From Neoceratodus forsteri (lineage: Eukaryota; Chordata; Ceratodontiformes; Ceratodontidae), in the NCBI GenBank assembly GCA_016271365.2, contig CM028132.1, positions 1,190,945,001-1,191,009,000 of the forward strand: a DNA stretch of 64,000 nt, written 5' to 3'. The notes under the pieces were generated by a model. It made no database searches. It was not told where the DNA came from and was given only the letters and a program-made list of their open reading frames with translations. Made by a program: the position numbers and the translations under genes. Below are positions 10,690-21,540 of the stretch, piece by piece (within the stretch, counting starts at the first letter, position 1; the number at the start of each line of letters is the position of its first letter).

Positions 10690-11545
10690 AAATTATAGAA
10701 AAGGATAGCAGAAAAAGGCCTGCAGCAGTCCAGTCTGCCCACCCCACCTACTACTCTGCGAAGGCCTTAGTGGCCTTCTGTCCCTCTTAGCTCTGCTGCC
10801 TTTCCTCTTACTACAGCCATGCACCTGTCTGACCCTCCCATGAATGTTCCCCAACTGACCTGTCCTGCACCACCTCCTCAGGCAGTCTATGATACTTAAC
10901 CATCATTCTTATGGTGAAAAAGTGCATGCAGACATTGTTCCTGAATCTTCCTTCTCCCAGTTTCATTGAATTCCCCCTCATACCTATGTTTGTGCTTCAG
11001 GTGAAATCCACCCTATTCGTCACACGCAAGTACTTGTAAGTTTCTGTCATGTTCTCCCCCCTCCTTCCTGGTACCAGTGTGTACATGTCAAGTTCTTGCA
11101 ACCTCTCCTCATATGCCCTTCCCTCCATTCCCTGAATCTGGCTCTTCCCTAAACATTTAATTTCACTTCTTTGTACTAGCTCTACCTTCTCACAGCCCTT
11201 AGGTGGGTATGCATTCCAGAACTTTGTACAATCCTCAGGTGCGGTCACACCAGTGATCTGTATAGTAGTAGGATCACTTCTCGGCTTCTGTATTGGATTT
11301 CTCTCCCAATGCACCCCAGCATCCTATTTGCCTTGTCTCCAGCCTTGTTGCACTGTGCTGCAGAGTTCAGGTTTCCAGAGATTATAACCTCCTGGTCTTT
11401 CTCTTCAACTGTGCTGTCCAGTACTATTCCCCATCCCCCAAGCTGATTACTGTGTTCTAGGGTTTTCTTTCTCAGTGTGCATTACTTTACATTTTTTACA
11501 CTGAAGCTTAGTTACCGCATCTTAGACCTTTTTACCAGTCTCCTT
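10690..11545 (-). mobile_element. CR1/L3-like LINE 3' fragment
   Basis: Read on the minus strand it carries degenerate RT C-terminal blocks typical of CR1-group LINEs: NRMLGCIGREIQYRSREVIL, then EERLQELDMYTL and a TYKYLRVTNRVDF segment. It ends in a GTGGGCAGACTGGACTGCTG-type 3' UTR. Frames are broken by stops and shifts, and the element is 5'-truncated inside the RT domain. The downstream layout matches the fragments at 52.2-58.3 kb and the CR1 copies at 16-20, 38-39.5 and 53-58 kb. Confidence 0.7.
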
Positions 11546-12210
11546 ATGTCCTCCCTTAGTGCCCCAATCCCCTCCTTGGTCTACACCTTAGTGCAGATCT
11601 TTTTTTTTTCCCCTCCTGCCTGGTCAGCCCTTCTTCTGAGGAGTGCCCTAGCCCCATCACGCCAACGTCTGTCAGGACTTACCTGTCTCCATCTTCTCCC
11701 AGGGCTTGCCCCCCCCCCAGTGGGGACAGAGTGGTCCCCCGAGCCCCACTGCAGAACAGATCCGGTTCTGGTCGGCGTGCCCAGCTGATCGGGTGCATGA
11801 CTTGTGGGCATGCCTCGTCATCCTGCTGCCGATGTGTGATGGACAATGAAGTCATGGTGCATGCTTTGCACTCCTGAGCGACATGCACCAACATCTGCCA
11901 TGTCTCCCCATCAGTCTTGGCCCAAGCTGCCTTTCCCCCAGCTTCTGACATGGTCCAGGCAAACTACGAGTTCTGTCTCCACTCTCCCCCCAAGAGGAGG
12001 AGAGCAGTCCTACGGATGCTGAATCCTCCTCCCACCGGCTGACCCTTCTACAGTCTGGATTTGCTTCAGAACCTTGGTCATTGGCATCACAAGCAGTAGT
12101 GCTATAACTGCACTGGCGGGCTGCTTACCTTTGCACAGATCTTAGTATTGCTTGAGAACAGGCAGATCTTACCCTGTGTGCCCACCCCTATGTTGCATAG
12201 GAATATGTTA
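11546..12210. other. Unassigned sequence
   Basis: GC-richer stretch with short open frames on both strands and no recognisable domain or repeat ends. Confidence 0.35.
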
Positions 12211-12214
12211 CAGT

Positions 12215-12600
12215 AAAAGAGACCCCAGGTCTAAACCCACCACCATCATGTATTCTGTGTGATGTTGAGCAAGTCTTTTAACCTCCCTGTGCTTAACGTC
12301 CAACAGTTTTATGTAATATCCCTAACCCCTAAAGACGAGGTGTGTAGCTGCAATGCACTGGGGCTGCACTTGTACCTGAACCACCTTTTGTTTGCAACTC
12401 AGCAATTTTATTTTTAGCAGCAATTGCATTAAAATAATAATAAAACATTTCTCTTGCCATGGTTGCACTCTTGCCTGGAGTGCATTTCTAGTCTGTTCAC
12501 TTACCTAACATCTCTCTGTGCCGATGGCTGCTGCTACTCTATATGGGTTGTAAAGCCCTTTGGGACACACCGTATATGAAACATGTAATCTAAAACTAAA
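12215..12600 (+). mobile_element. MIR-like SINE (degenerate)
   Basis: The left part carries CAGGTCTAAACCCACC in place of a B box, then a MIR core (CTGTGTGATGTTGAGCAAGT, TTTTAACCTCCCTGTGCT). The right end has TTGTAAAGCCCTTTGGGACA, the type of 3' tail shared by MIR/L2 SINEs. About 150 bp of unrelated-looking sequence lies between core and tail, so an internal insertion or strong divergence is likely. Confidence 0.5.
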
Positions 12601-12690
12601 TTCCTTTTCCTGTCTTGTTTAATTATCCTCTTAGGTGGGCAAACATGCTGTACTGTGGTAGACAATGCGCCACATGATTCTGGCCAATGA

Positions 12691-12699
12691 CAAACACAC

Positions 12700-12757
<58 letters not shown>
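12691..12757. repeat. (CA)n microsatellite
   Basis: Nearly uninterrupted CA repeats, preceded by CATACATACATA variants. Minus-strand open frames rich in Val-Cys are artefacts of it. Confidence 0.95.
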
Positions 12758-12760
<3 letters not shown>

Positions 12761-14190
12761 CAACCCAGAAAAAAAAAGTGCAGGGGTGTTTAAATCATGG
12801 GTCAAATTAGACCCCCTGGAATGAAAAATGTGGGTCAAAATGAGAAATGACTGGGTCAAAAAGTAATTAACTGGGTTGAAAAGTAATCAAGAGTACAAAT
12901 TTCACCAGTACACAATCTAAAAATTATCAGGAAAAAAATTGTCACTCTTAATTTTTTTCTTTCTTACAGCTATTGTTTGGTTTTTGTGAATTTCTCCAAA
13001 CCACACACCAACTCTAGATCTGCAATCATAGTGCAAGGCATATGGGTATGCAAATCATTGTGCAAGGCAGGCTTACATGGCTTTATCTGAATGTGTATCA
13101 CTTTTTAAAAAGGGGTGTACATCTTGTTATAGACTGATTGCATTACGGTGGATCCACAGCTGAAGGTAGGTCATATCTGGGCAGGCTGCAACTTCTTCCC
13201 TTTCGGTGCATGTCCTTGCCAGCGGTATTCAATGGCCCTTATATGCTAGCCTAGTATCTCTAATCCAGGTTTGAATAATGTTTGGAATATGTGGGGGAAG
13301 CTCCCTTCCCCAAATCACTTCCTTTTAATTTAGAGGATTCATGACAGGAGAAAGATTGATGATACTGGGAAATGTTGCAGACATCCTTCCATTGCTCTGC
13401 CACTACAAACTCAGTACTGGCACAGCTAACCCTCTTTGGTGACAGGATGACTATTTTTATTTGCACATTTTTCCTCCTGGTCCAATCCCCATCTGCCTTG
13501 AGTGATCATCCAGCCCTGCTGCCGTACCTGTGGCTCTTACCCTCCAACCCCTGGCTTGTGGCCCTGAAGCTGGCTGAAGTTAAGGCAGCCCCACCCCCCA
13601 CCCTCCGGAGATCCATACAGGCAGTGAGGGGTACAGAAGTCTGCCCAAGATTTGAATGTATTGGGGATCATTCTCAAGGAGACCCCCTCACAAGGGCTCC
13701 AGTGCATGTACATGCATGCTATTGCATTGCACCATGCGGAGTCACTGGACATCCCAGTCATCCTTGCTGCTCCACTTGCTCTTCACCTGTGGTCAGTCAG
13801 GTGGCAATTCCCAGAGAAGGAGAGTATTCTCTGGAATATTCTAGCTTCTTTCCCCCCACCAGTCATCTGATGCCCAAAGTTCTTTCTCGAACCGAAGCCT
13901 CTGGCATCGCAAGTAGCAGCCCAGCCACTGTGCTGACAGGATGACTGGTAATACGGTGATTAAGAGAATTAAGATTTTTTTCTAGATAGTTTGCTACTGA
14001 TTTATACAATTCTACAATCATCTCATCCCTGAGTTGTTGCTCCAGAGATGGAATTCAGAATGTTTCAAATTCAGACACTACACACTGTTGTCATGCTGCG
14101 CTAGCATTCTAACATCAGTTCAAAAATCATTATTAACAGAAGTGAACAATGCATTGTACCCATGCATCGGACATGCATTAAACCGCACTT
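12758..14190. other. Unassigned sequence with one long open frame
   Basis: A 190-codon plus-strand frame at 13,372-13,944 is the longest open stretch. It shows no recognisable domain, no signal peptide and no clear homology to the LINE, LTR or DIRS proteins nearby. Its GC content is higher than the flanks. I treat it as unassigned rather than a gene. Confidence 0.35.
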
Positions 14191-14195
14191 GGACT

Positions 14196-14350
14196 AATAG
14201 GAAGGCAGTATAGCACAGTGGTTAAGAGCACTGAGCTGCATACCAGGAGAACTGGGTTTGAATCCCACAGGCATCATTTGTATACTGTGTGATCATGAGC
14301 AAGTCATTTAATGTCCCAGTGCTCCCAGGATGCACTTGGAAACAAGCCTT
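14196..14350 (+). mobile_element. MIR-like tRNA-derived SINE
   Basis: A box GTATAGCACAGTGGTTAAGA, B box GGGTTTGAATCCC, and core CTGTGTGATCATGAGCAAGT followed by CATTTAATGTCCCAGTGC. It ends just before the 3' end of an L2-type LINE lying in the opposite orientation. Confidence 0.8.
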
Positions 14351-14351
14351 G

Positions 14352-14361
14352 GCTTATTTTA

Positions 14362-14393
<32 letters not shown>

Positions 14394-15222
14394 GAAAGTC
14401 AAATGTACAACCTATGAGTCAGGGACTCATTTACAAAGGCACCTCATCACAGGGAGGGTAGACATGGTTACAGTGTGAGATAAAACAGTGGTAACATACA
14501 GGTGCAATACAGATAACAAAAAGAACACAATATAATGGTGGTTTATGGGATAAAGTTACTTGCAGTAAATAGCAATTGTATAAAGTATAACAATAGTAGA
14601 AGTCACAACCCTGATCACACTGGGGAAATACCTAAGTGGAAGAGTGGGGGGGCATGGGTGAGGAAAAGAGAGAGAAAAAAGGGGGGGAGCAGTCCAACAG
14701 ACATTGTCAAGGCTATGGGCAAGAAATAGGGAGGGACCCCAACATTAGGTTGATTAAGGGCAACTACAGCTTTGGGTGCCAAAGAGGTGGTTATGGAGAG
14801 TGACTTTAAAGGGACCAATTTTGGTAGACTTAGTGACAGAGAGCGGGAGGGAGTTGAACCATGTGGGGGCGCGGTAGTGGAAGGACCTCTGGGCTAGGGA
14901 GGTCTTGGTATGGAGCACCAGAAAGGTGGCCTTAACTGAGCTGCAGGTGGCAACAGATGGGGATGCAAACCGCAGGGACGTGGTGACCCCGGGGGGAGGA
15001 GAGTCCTAGCAGGGATCATTTGGCAAGTAAGCAGGTTTGGTAGTGCAGGTGCTCCTCCAAGGTGAGCAGGTTGACGGTGGAATAGAGCAGGCAAATATGG
15101 GTTTGGAGGGTGCACCAGTCAGGAGCCTGTAGGCCTTGTTTATCGAGGTCTGGATTCTGGTGAGGGCGGTATTGTCAGCTGCAGCATAGACAGGTAGGCC
15201 ATAGTCCACCACGGACTACTTA
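14352..15222 (-). mobile_element. L2-type LINE, 5'-truncated
   Basis: The 3' end on the minus strand is an ATTT-rich tail (14,352-14,390). The remaining ORF2 C-terminus, read from about 15,222 downward, has the VDYGLPVYAA block and ALTRIQTSINKAYRLLTGA, which match the corresponding part of the longer L2 at 21.5-23.8 kb (IDYGLAIYG and LNKACRLLTEA). Frames are broken downstream, so it is a dead fragment. Confidence 0.65.
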
Positions 15223-15534
15223 GTGTTTTTCCTGGTCAAAAGTTATAAAAAAAAAAAACTAAAAAGAAAAGTAAACGTGTACTGTGGACAGGTTAACTGC
15301 CTTACAGACTTCTTGGAAGGGTACACCCCTCAAAGGTGTAGCTCTGGTAGAATGTGCCTTCTGGCCTTTAGGTGAATCCCTGCCAGAATTCTCATAATAA
15401 AAGTGTATACAAGAGCCTATCCAATGTGAGACAGCCTTTTTGATTGTTGGCTTGCCTCTATCTCAACATAAGTAAGCAATAAGACATGACAGTTGTGCAT
15501 TATGGTGATATAATTGCACACGTTAGGTGCATTA

Positions 15535-15770
15535 TTATTAGTAGTAAAAACCTTTATTTTTATACAGGATAGTAGGTGACAATTTCACATCGTTAGGACG
15601 AATCCTATTTTCAAGATGGTCCTGTGTATAAAACAAAATCACATTTATTAGGCACGAGGTGTGTCCAAGTGCTGTTAAATGCACCTGAGAATTGTGATCA
15701 TAGCAATATGATGGCAAATCCTGGAGTCTCTTACTGCATTTATAAAATAGCATTTAAATATTTGACTTAA
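15535..15770 (-). mobile_element. L2-like LINE 3' tail
   Basis: Read on the minus strand it has AGGACCATCTTGAAAATAGG and CCTGTATAAAAATAAAGG, a layout like other L2 3' ends in the window. No coding part remains. Sequence at 15,223-15,534 holds nothing I recognise. Confidence 0.45.
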
Positions 15771-15959
15771 AATTAATAGAAATAGGAATAAATTGTTTTA
15801 GAAAAACAAACATTAGAACCATTCACTGAAACCTGCTTTCATTTTAACTTTGTAACCAAAAAATGGTCCATTTTCTGGTAACTCAGGGGTAGCTAAAAAG
15901 AAAGACAATGAAAACCATTTGTGGCTTGCGTGTTTATAAAGAAAAAATAAAATCAAACC

Positions 15960-17078
15960 AATACAGGTGCCTGGAGGGTGGGAGATGTTTAGTGTGCAAC
16001 CACATAGAGAAACTTAGAAAGGAGATCGAGGGTGTGCAGGAGGAATTAAGACAGGCAAGGCAGACTGGAGGTGGGTTTAGCCCAATACTGGAGGGAGGAG
16101 GGAGGAGGGGAGATGAGGGAGGGTAATTTGAGCCAACAGTGGTAAGGAGAGGGTCAGAAGAAGGGAAGCAGAGACAAAGGGTCTCAGGCCAGGAAGAACG
16201 ATCACTGGGGAAACCAGGTCAGGAGACAAAAGACAAACGGAAGGAGGAGACAGGGACTTGTGAAGGGAGGAGAAGTGGCAACAGTCATGGAGTGGAAAGG
16301 AGGGAACATGTTACTATGAAGAGAGAGGAACGGGCATTTATGAAGGGTCTTCAGAAAATAGTTTTGCACTGCTAGAGGGGAAGAAGGAGGAGGGAGGTGA
16401 TGCAGTTGGAGGAGTAATTGATAAATGCCTGGACCAAACCGGAGAAGGGAGAAGTTCTGCTGGGAGAATTGCAACAGGGGCAAAAGGGGGAAATAATGTG
16501 CAGGAGGAAGAAGAGGAGCCAGGAAAGAGAGATGGAGATAAATGGAAGCAAGCAGGGAGTAAGGGGGTGGAATCTTAGTGCTGGGGGACTCAGTACTAAG
16601 TGGAGTCTGGTGGGTAGCAAGGGGGAGAGGCACAGTCACATTTGGGTGGAGGCCATGCCAGGAATGGCAGCAGAAAGGGTGGGACAATCTGTTCTGAAAT
16701 ATGCTAGAAGGGGTAGAGACAAGCCTCATTTAATTATACATCTTGGGATGAACATCCTGGCTGACAAGACAGTAGATATAGTCCAGAGGAGGTATGAGGA
16801 ACTAGGACAATTATGTGAGGGGTGCAGGACGATCAGTAACTTTTTCAGAGATACTTCCAGAGCCCAAGGCAAGCACAACAAGAAAGCTGAGAATAGAGGA
16901 ATTTAACGGATGGCTAAAAACCTGGTGTCTTGCTAAAGGGTATGGGCTGTTCGGGGTGGGGGTGGGGAGGGATCTGGGAGGACAGTAGTCTCTATGCCAA
17001 GGACAGACTACACTTGAGTGAGGAGGGAAAGAAAGTGTTGAAACAGGATGGAGGAGTACATAGAGGAAGTTGGGAATT
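15960..17078 (+). pseudogene. CR1-A ORF1 remnant (coiled-coil and SGNH esterase)
   Basis: The N-terminal part has a Cys-containing segment (CLVCNHIEKLRKEIEGVQEE) followed by a likely short coiled coil. Downstream lie esterase blocks: LVLGDSVLS near 16,574-16,600 (nucleophile Ser in GDS), HLGMNI near 16,740 (the block that is usually H-x-G-x-N-D), and a DRLHLSEEGKKVL block near 17,004-17,042 (Asp/His pair). CR1 and L2 group LINEs commonly encode such an ORF1 esterase. The frame shifts several times. In the second block the usual Asp is Ile, consistent with decay. Confidence 0.7.
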
Positions 17079-19980
17079 TAAACTAGGAGCGGGGGGTGGC
17101 AAGTGGGCAAGAGACATGCAGAGACCACAGATTGGGAAACCATATGAGCTTATCCCCCATAACAGTGACAACGGACAAATGGCAAGTACTATTGGTGATA
17201 CTAGTAAAGGAGGGCAGGATGGGAGGGGGGGAAGGGTGGAAGGTGGTTACCTTAATGCTAGAGAGCCTTGGGAGGAAAACTGCAGAGTTATAGGTGCTCA
17301 TGGCAGAAGGAGAGTGGACACTGCAGCCATCACAGAAACATGGGCCACCCAATACAATGACTGGGACCTGTCTGTACCAGGGTACAGGTTACTTCTTAGG
17401 GACAGGGTGATTGGGAAAGGAGGGGGGGTGGCACTATATGTGAAAGAAGGACTGAAGTGTGTAAGGGAGGAAGGGGAAAAGGGTAGTACAGAGTCACTTT
17501 GGATGCAAATCTAGGATTCCAAGAATAGGATTCTCAGAATGGGAGTGGTGTACAGGCCACCCTCTCAGATGGAGGAGTTAGACAGGGAACTATCTGGACA
17601 GATCAGGAGGACCTGCGAGAAGAGTAGTGTGGTGATTGTGGGGGACTTCAACATGCAAGGAGTGGACTGGAGTACCCCAACAACCAGGAATAGAAGGGAG
17701 CCAGTACTGCTGGATGCCTTCCAGGACAGCTTCCTGCTGCAAATGGTCAGTGAACCAACCAGGTTAGGGAATACCCTTGACTTTGTGCTTGCAAATGGGG
17801 AGTTTGTGAGGGAACTTACGGTGGAAGAACCACTGCCAGGGAGTGACCACCATTCAGTATGGCTCACACTGGATGTGGGCAAGGAAGGAGTGGAATCTGG
17901 CACAAGAGTGCTGGACTTCAGGAGGGTCAACTTTGGGAGGACAGGGAAAGTGGTAAAAGGGTGCCTGGCCAGAACTCAGCCTAGTATGGGCACTAACCAG
18001 AAGTGGGAGCTCATAAAGCTGGGGATAGTGGAGGCAACCAAAACCTGCTGCAAGGCCCAAAGCAAGAAGGCTATGGTTAAGAAACTGAACCGGGTGAGCA
18101 AGGAGGTCATGGAAAAGGTAAGGAGGAAAGAGCTGCCTTTAGGAGGTACAAGAAAACAGGGAGGGGGAGGACAGGGAGGAGTACCTGAAGGAATCGAAGG
18201 AGGTGACACGGGCAGTAAGGGGAGCCAAGGCATCTACGGAGCTCAGGCTGGCACAAGGCATTAAGAAGGGAGAGAAGGGCTTCTTTAGGTACATCGGGGG
18301 AAAAGGAGCTGTAAGGACCACATAGTAAGGATTAGGAAGGAGGGGGGCTGGGTGAAAACAGGGTGTGATAAGGTAGAAGCACTAAACAATTACTTCTGTT
18401 TGGTATTTACTAAGAAGAAGAGGGGGGTAATACCCAAGAGGGGAGGAATGGCAGAAACAGGGAGGGAGGGAGGGGTGATAGATGGGAAATCATGGAGGGC
18501 AGAGTTCGGGAGGGTTTGAAGGCACTGAGGGTGGGCAAGGCAATAGGCCCAGATGGCATCCACCTCAGGGTACTGAAGGAGCTGGCAGAGGTCCTTGCAG
18601 CACCTCTGACAGACCTATTTATTGTCTCACTACACTCAGGGTGTGTACCTCAGGATAGGAGGATGGCACGTGTGGTGCCCCTCCACAAGAGTGGCCCCAA
18701 GGATGAACCAGGGAACTACAGACTGGTGAGCCTCATATCCATGGTGGGTAAGCTGATGGAGACTATTCTAAAGGAGATGCTGGTGGCCCTCCTAGAGGCC
18801 AAAGGACTACAGGACAGCAGACAGCATGACTTCATATGTGGCAGATCCTGCCAAACCAAGCTGGTGGAGTTCTATAACTGGGTAACTAGGCAACTGGACA
18901 GGGGCCATGCAGTGGCTGTCCTGTATCTGGACTTCAGTAAGGCATTTGACTCAGTGCCACATGGGAGGCTGGGAAGTAAGTTAGAAGGCACAGGGGTGGG
19001 TGCAAAGCTGGTGAGATGGGTAGGGAACTGACTTCAGGGAAGGCAACAGAGGGTGGTGGTGGGGAGCTCTCACACTCAAGGGTAGTGATGAGCGGTGTTT
19101 CACAGGGCTCAGTGTTGGGACCAGTGTTGTTTGGGATAATGATTGCAGACATATCATTGGACATCAAGAGCAAGATCAGTTTGTTTGCTGATGATACCAA
19201 GATGGGAGCAGTGGTGGATGACCTAGGGGGATGGCAGGGGTTGCAGGATGATCTGGCAAAGCTTGAAACCTGGTCAGACACCTGGCAACAGGGGTTTAAT
19301 GCCAAAAAGTGCAAGGTGCTGCATTTTGGGGTGAAGAACCCAAGGAGGAGTTACCAGCTGGGGGAAGTGCAATTAGCCCAGACACAAGAGGAGAAGGATC
19401 TGGGGGTGCTCATTACAGAGTCAATGAACAACTCAGCACAATGTAGGAAGGCAACTGCAAAGGCCAACAAAATGCTGGGTTGCATTGTAAGGGGTATATC
19501 CTTAAGGAGGGAGGAGGTGATTCTGCCACTGCATAGGTCATTAGTTAGACCGCACATGGAGTACTGCGTGTAGTACTGGCACCCGTATCTGAAGAGGGAC
19601 ATTAAGTTACTGGAGGGGGTGCAGCACAGGGGGACAAAGATGATCAAGAGGCTGGGGGACTTATCATACAAAAGGAGGCTGAGGGAGTTGAACATGTACT
19701 CGCTGGAGGAGAGGAGGGACTGGGGGACATGACTGAAACCTTTAAGTACATGAAAGGAATAAACAAGACAGGTACAGAGGGGCTGTTCAAAGTAAGGGAG
19801 GGGATGGACACCAGGGACCATGATATGAGACCAGAGGGAGGAAGGTTCAGGAGGGAGATGAGAATACACTTTTTTACAGAGAGGATGGTAGCTGGGTAGA
19901 ATGCGTTACCTGCAGAAGTGGTATCCAGTAGAGCATTGGACTGCTTCAAAAGGGGATGGGACAGGACAAGGGGGAGGGTC
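17079..19980 (+). pseudogene. CR1-A ORF2 remnant (APE endonuclease and reverse transcriptase)
   Basis: The endonuclease domain shows ITETWAT near 17,329 (catalytic Glu block), GDFNMQGVDWS near 17,642 and GSDHHSVWL near 17,839. The RT domain shows GNYRLVSLISMVGKLME near 18,710, LYLDFSKAFDSVPHGRL near 18,922, GVSQGSVLGPVLFG near 19,093 and the catalytic FADDTK near 19,183. C-terminal blocks run to about 19,980. Breaks occur in several places, including near 18,310-18,490, at 19,031 and after 19,573. The family copies RNA into DNA at a nicked target; this copy cannot. Confidence 0.85.
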
Positions 19981-20105
19981 AATAGAGGGGAAGGGTGGAA
20001 GGGAGGGGCAACTGCAGAATAAGGGGTGCTAGCAGCACATTTGAGCAGACTTGAATAACCTTTAGGCCTTTATCTGGTGGCAAATTTTGTATGTTCGTAG
20101 GTATA

Positions 20106-20599
20106 TTCATGGAGTACTGTATGTAGAACCAGTCAGGTTGTGTGTGTGTGTGGGGGGGGTAGATTTCTCCTAGTACACACATGTACGATTATGAACCAGG
20201 AATTTATTTAAACAGTTTGGGTCTGCCTATGTAGCTATGTGTTCCCCACCTTTTCTCTCTTTGTTTATACAGTATTATTACCCCCTTTACTCAGTCTGTT
20301 TCTTTTTTTCCTCCGTCTTTCCCCACAATCAACAGATGTAATGCTTGCCATGGAATACAAGGAATCAAAATTCTGCACACTGTACCCATCCACCCACCAA
20401 AGGTATCATGTGGAGCCAGAGCCTCAATTTTTACCTCTGGCAGGGTAAGCAGCAGATATTTCCCTGGTAAGCAGGTAAAGACAGGAGAAGGATTTTTCAT
20501 TGTCAGCAGAGGAACACTAGCAATGAAAACTTTGAACAATACTTCATGTTTCTAATTTGTTTACATGTGTAAGGAGGATGTGATGATCAGGAAAATGAC
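20106..20599. other. Unassigned sequence
   Basis: A G run after a GTGTGTG tract (20,138-20,158) and otherwise nothing recognisable. Confidence 0.35.
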
Positions 20600-21340
20600 A
20601 TTTAATTAATTGGTATTGATTGATTGATTGATTTCAAAAGTTTCACCAGGAAAGACATACTGAGCTGATAGCAGCTCATTTTCAGATGCATCCCAGGGGA
20701 AGAGGATGGGGAACATCATATAAAGCATTTACTATATGTATATAGAGAAAACAGTAATTGTTTAAATGAAGAAATAATAAAACTTTAAATACAAATTAGA
20801 ATAACATATGCATAGGTAACAGGAAATCAGACAGGGCAACGCTTGCAAGGAAGTGAAGGAAGAAGGTCAAGGACAATTGCAGGAGGGAGGAAAAAAGTCA
20901 CGAAGGAGAGACTTTAAGGAGAAAGACAAAGAGGCAGAGTGAATAGACAAGGGAAGGGAGGACTAAAGTTTAGGAAAGCGATAAGAGAAAGTGGTTTGAC
21001 CAGCTGTTGATTTCCTAGAAGGAATAGCGAGGGAATGTGAAGCAATATTATGTAAAGGATAGCAGGAAGCTTAGGGAGAGAAAATAAGAGAGAATTAAGG
21101 TAGGAAGGAAGGGAATCAAACCAGAATTTAGATATAAAGTAGGCATAGTGAGAAAGGCACCTGGCATCAAGAGAGGGGAGTGAAAGAGCAGCATAGAGTG
21201 AACAGTGATGAGCATGTGGGGCACAATCTAAAGCAAAATGGCAAAAAGAGTTGAAGAGGGTCCAGTCTGGCAAGGGTGGATTTGGGAGCTCCACTGTAGA
21301 CTAAATCACCATAATCAAAAATAGGGCGGATCAATTTTTT
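20600..21340 (-). mobile_element. L2-type LINE, 5'-truncated and diverged
   Basis: The 3' end is at the low-coordinate side, with a TGATTGATTGATT repeat and a CACCAGGAAAG-type tail. Upstream on the minus strand, a diverged YGDLVYSG block near 21,300 is followed by an L2-like ORF2 C-terminal region that stays open for 126 codons (20,914-21,294). It lies head-to-tail with the next, longer minus-strand L2. Confidence 0.5.
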
Positions 21341-21540
21341 TTAAAACAATCTCACAGCATATAGGAAGTTTATTTAAGGTAGTTTTATTTTCAGGGCCTA
21401 GTTGAAGGTTTTTAGTAAGTAAATGTAGCAGCCATGTTTGTGATGAATGGTCAGTTCTGGGTGTAGGAGGATTGATTTGTGCATTATGTGATGTGGCTAC
21501 TAAAAAGTCTGGTCAGGTTTACAACCAGAATGACCATACA

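Larger units (their letters stand above)
15950..20105 (+). mobile_element. CR1 LINE copy A, nearly complete
   Basis: A CR1-group non-LTR retrotransposon carrying remnants of ORF1 (Cys-rich start and esterase) and ORF2 (endonuclease plus RT), with a 3' end near TTTGTATGTTCGTAGG. It is about 4.15 kb. Its structure matches copy C at 53.35-57.93 kb, which appears full length. Stops and frameshifts interrupt every frame, so it is inactive. The 5' boundary is approximate. Confidence 0.85.

Noticed and set aside
12534..12859. Minus-strand frames rich in Val-Cys
   Set aside because: They are translations of the CA microsatellite.
13372..13944. 190-codon open frame as a possible gene
   Set aside because: No recognisable domain, start context or exon structure, and overlapping open frames exist on the other strand; not enough support.
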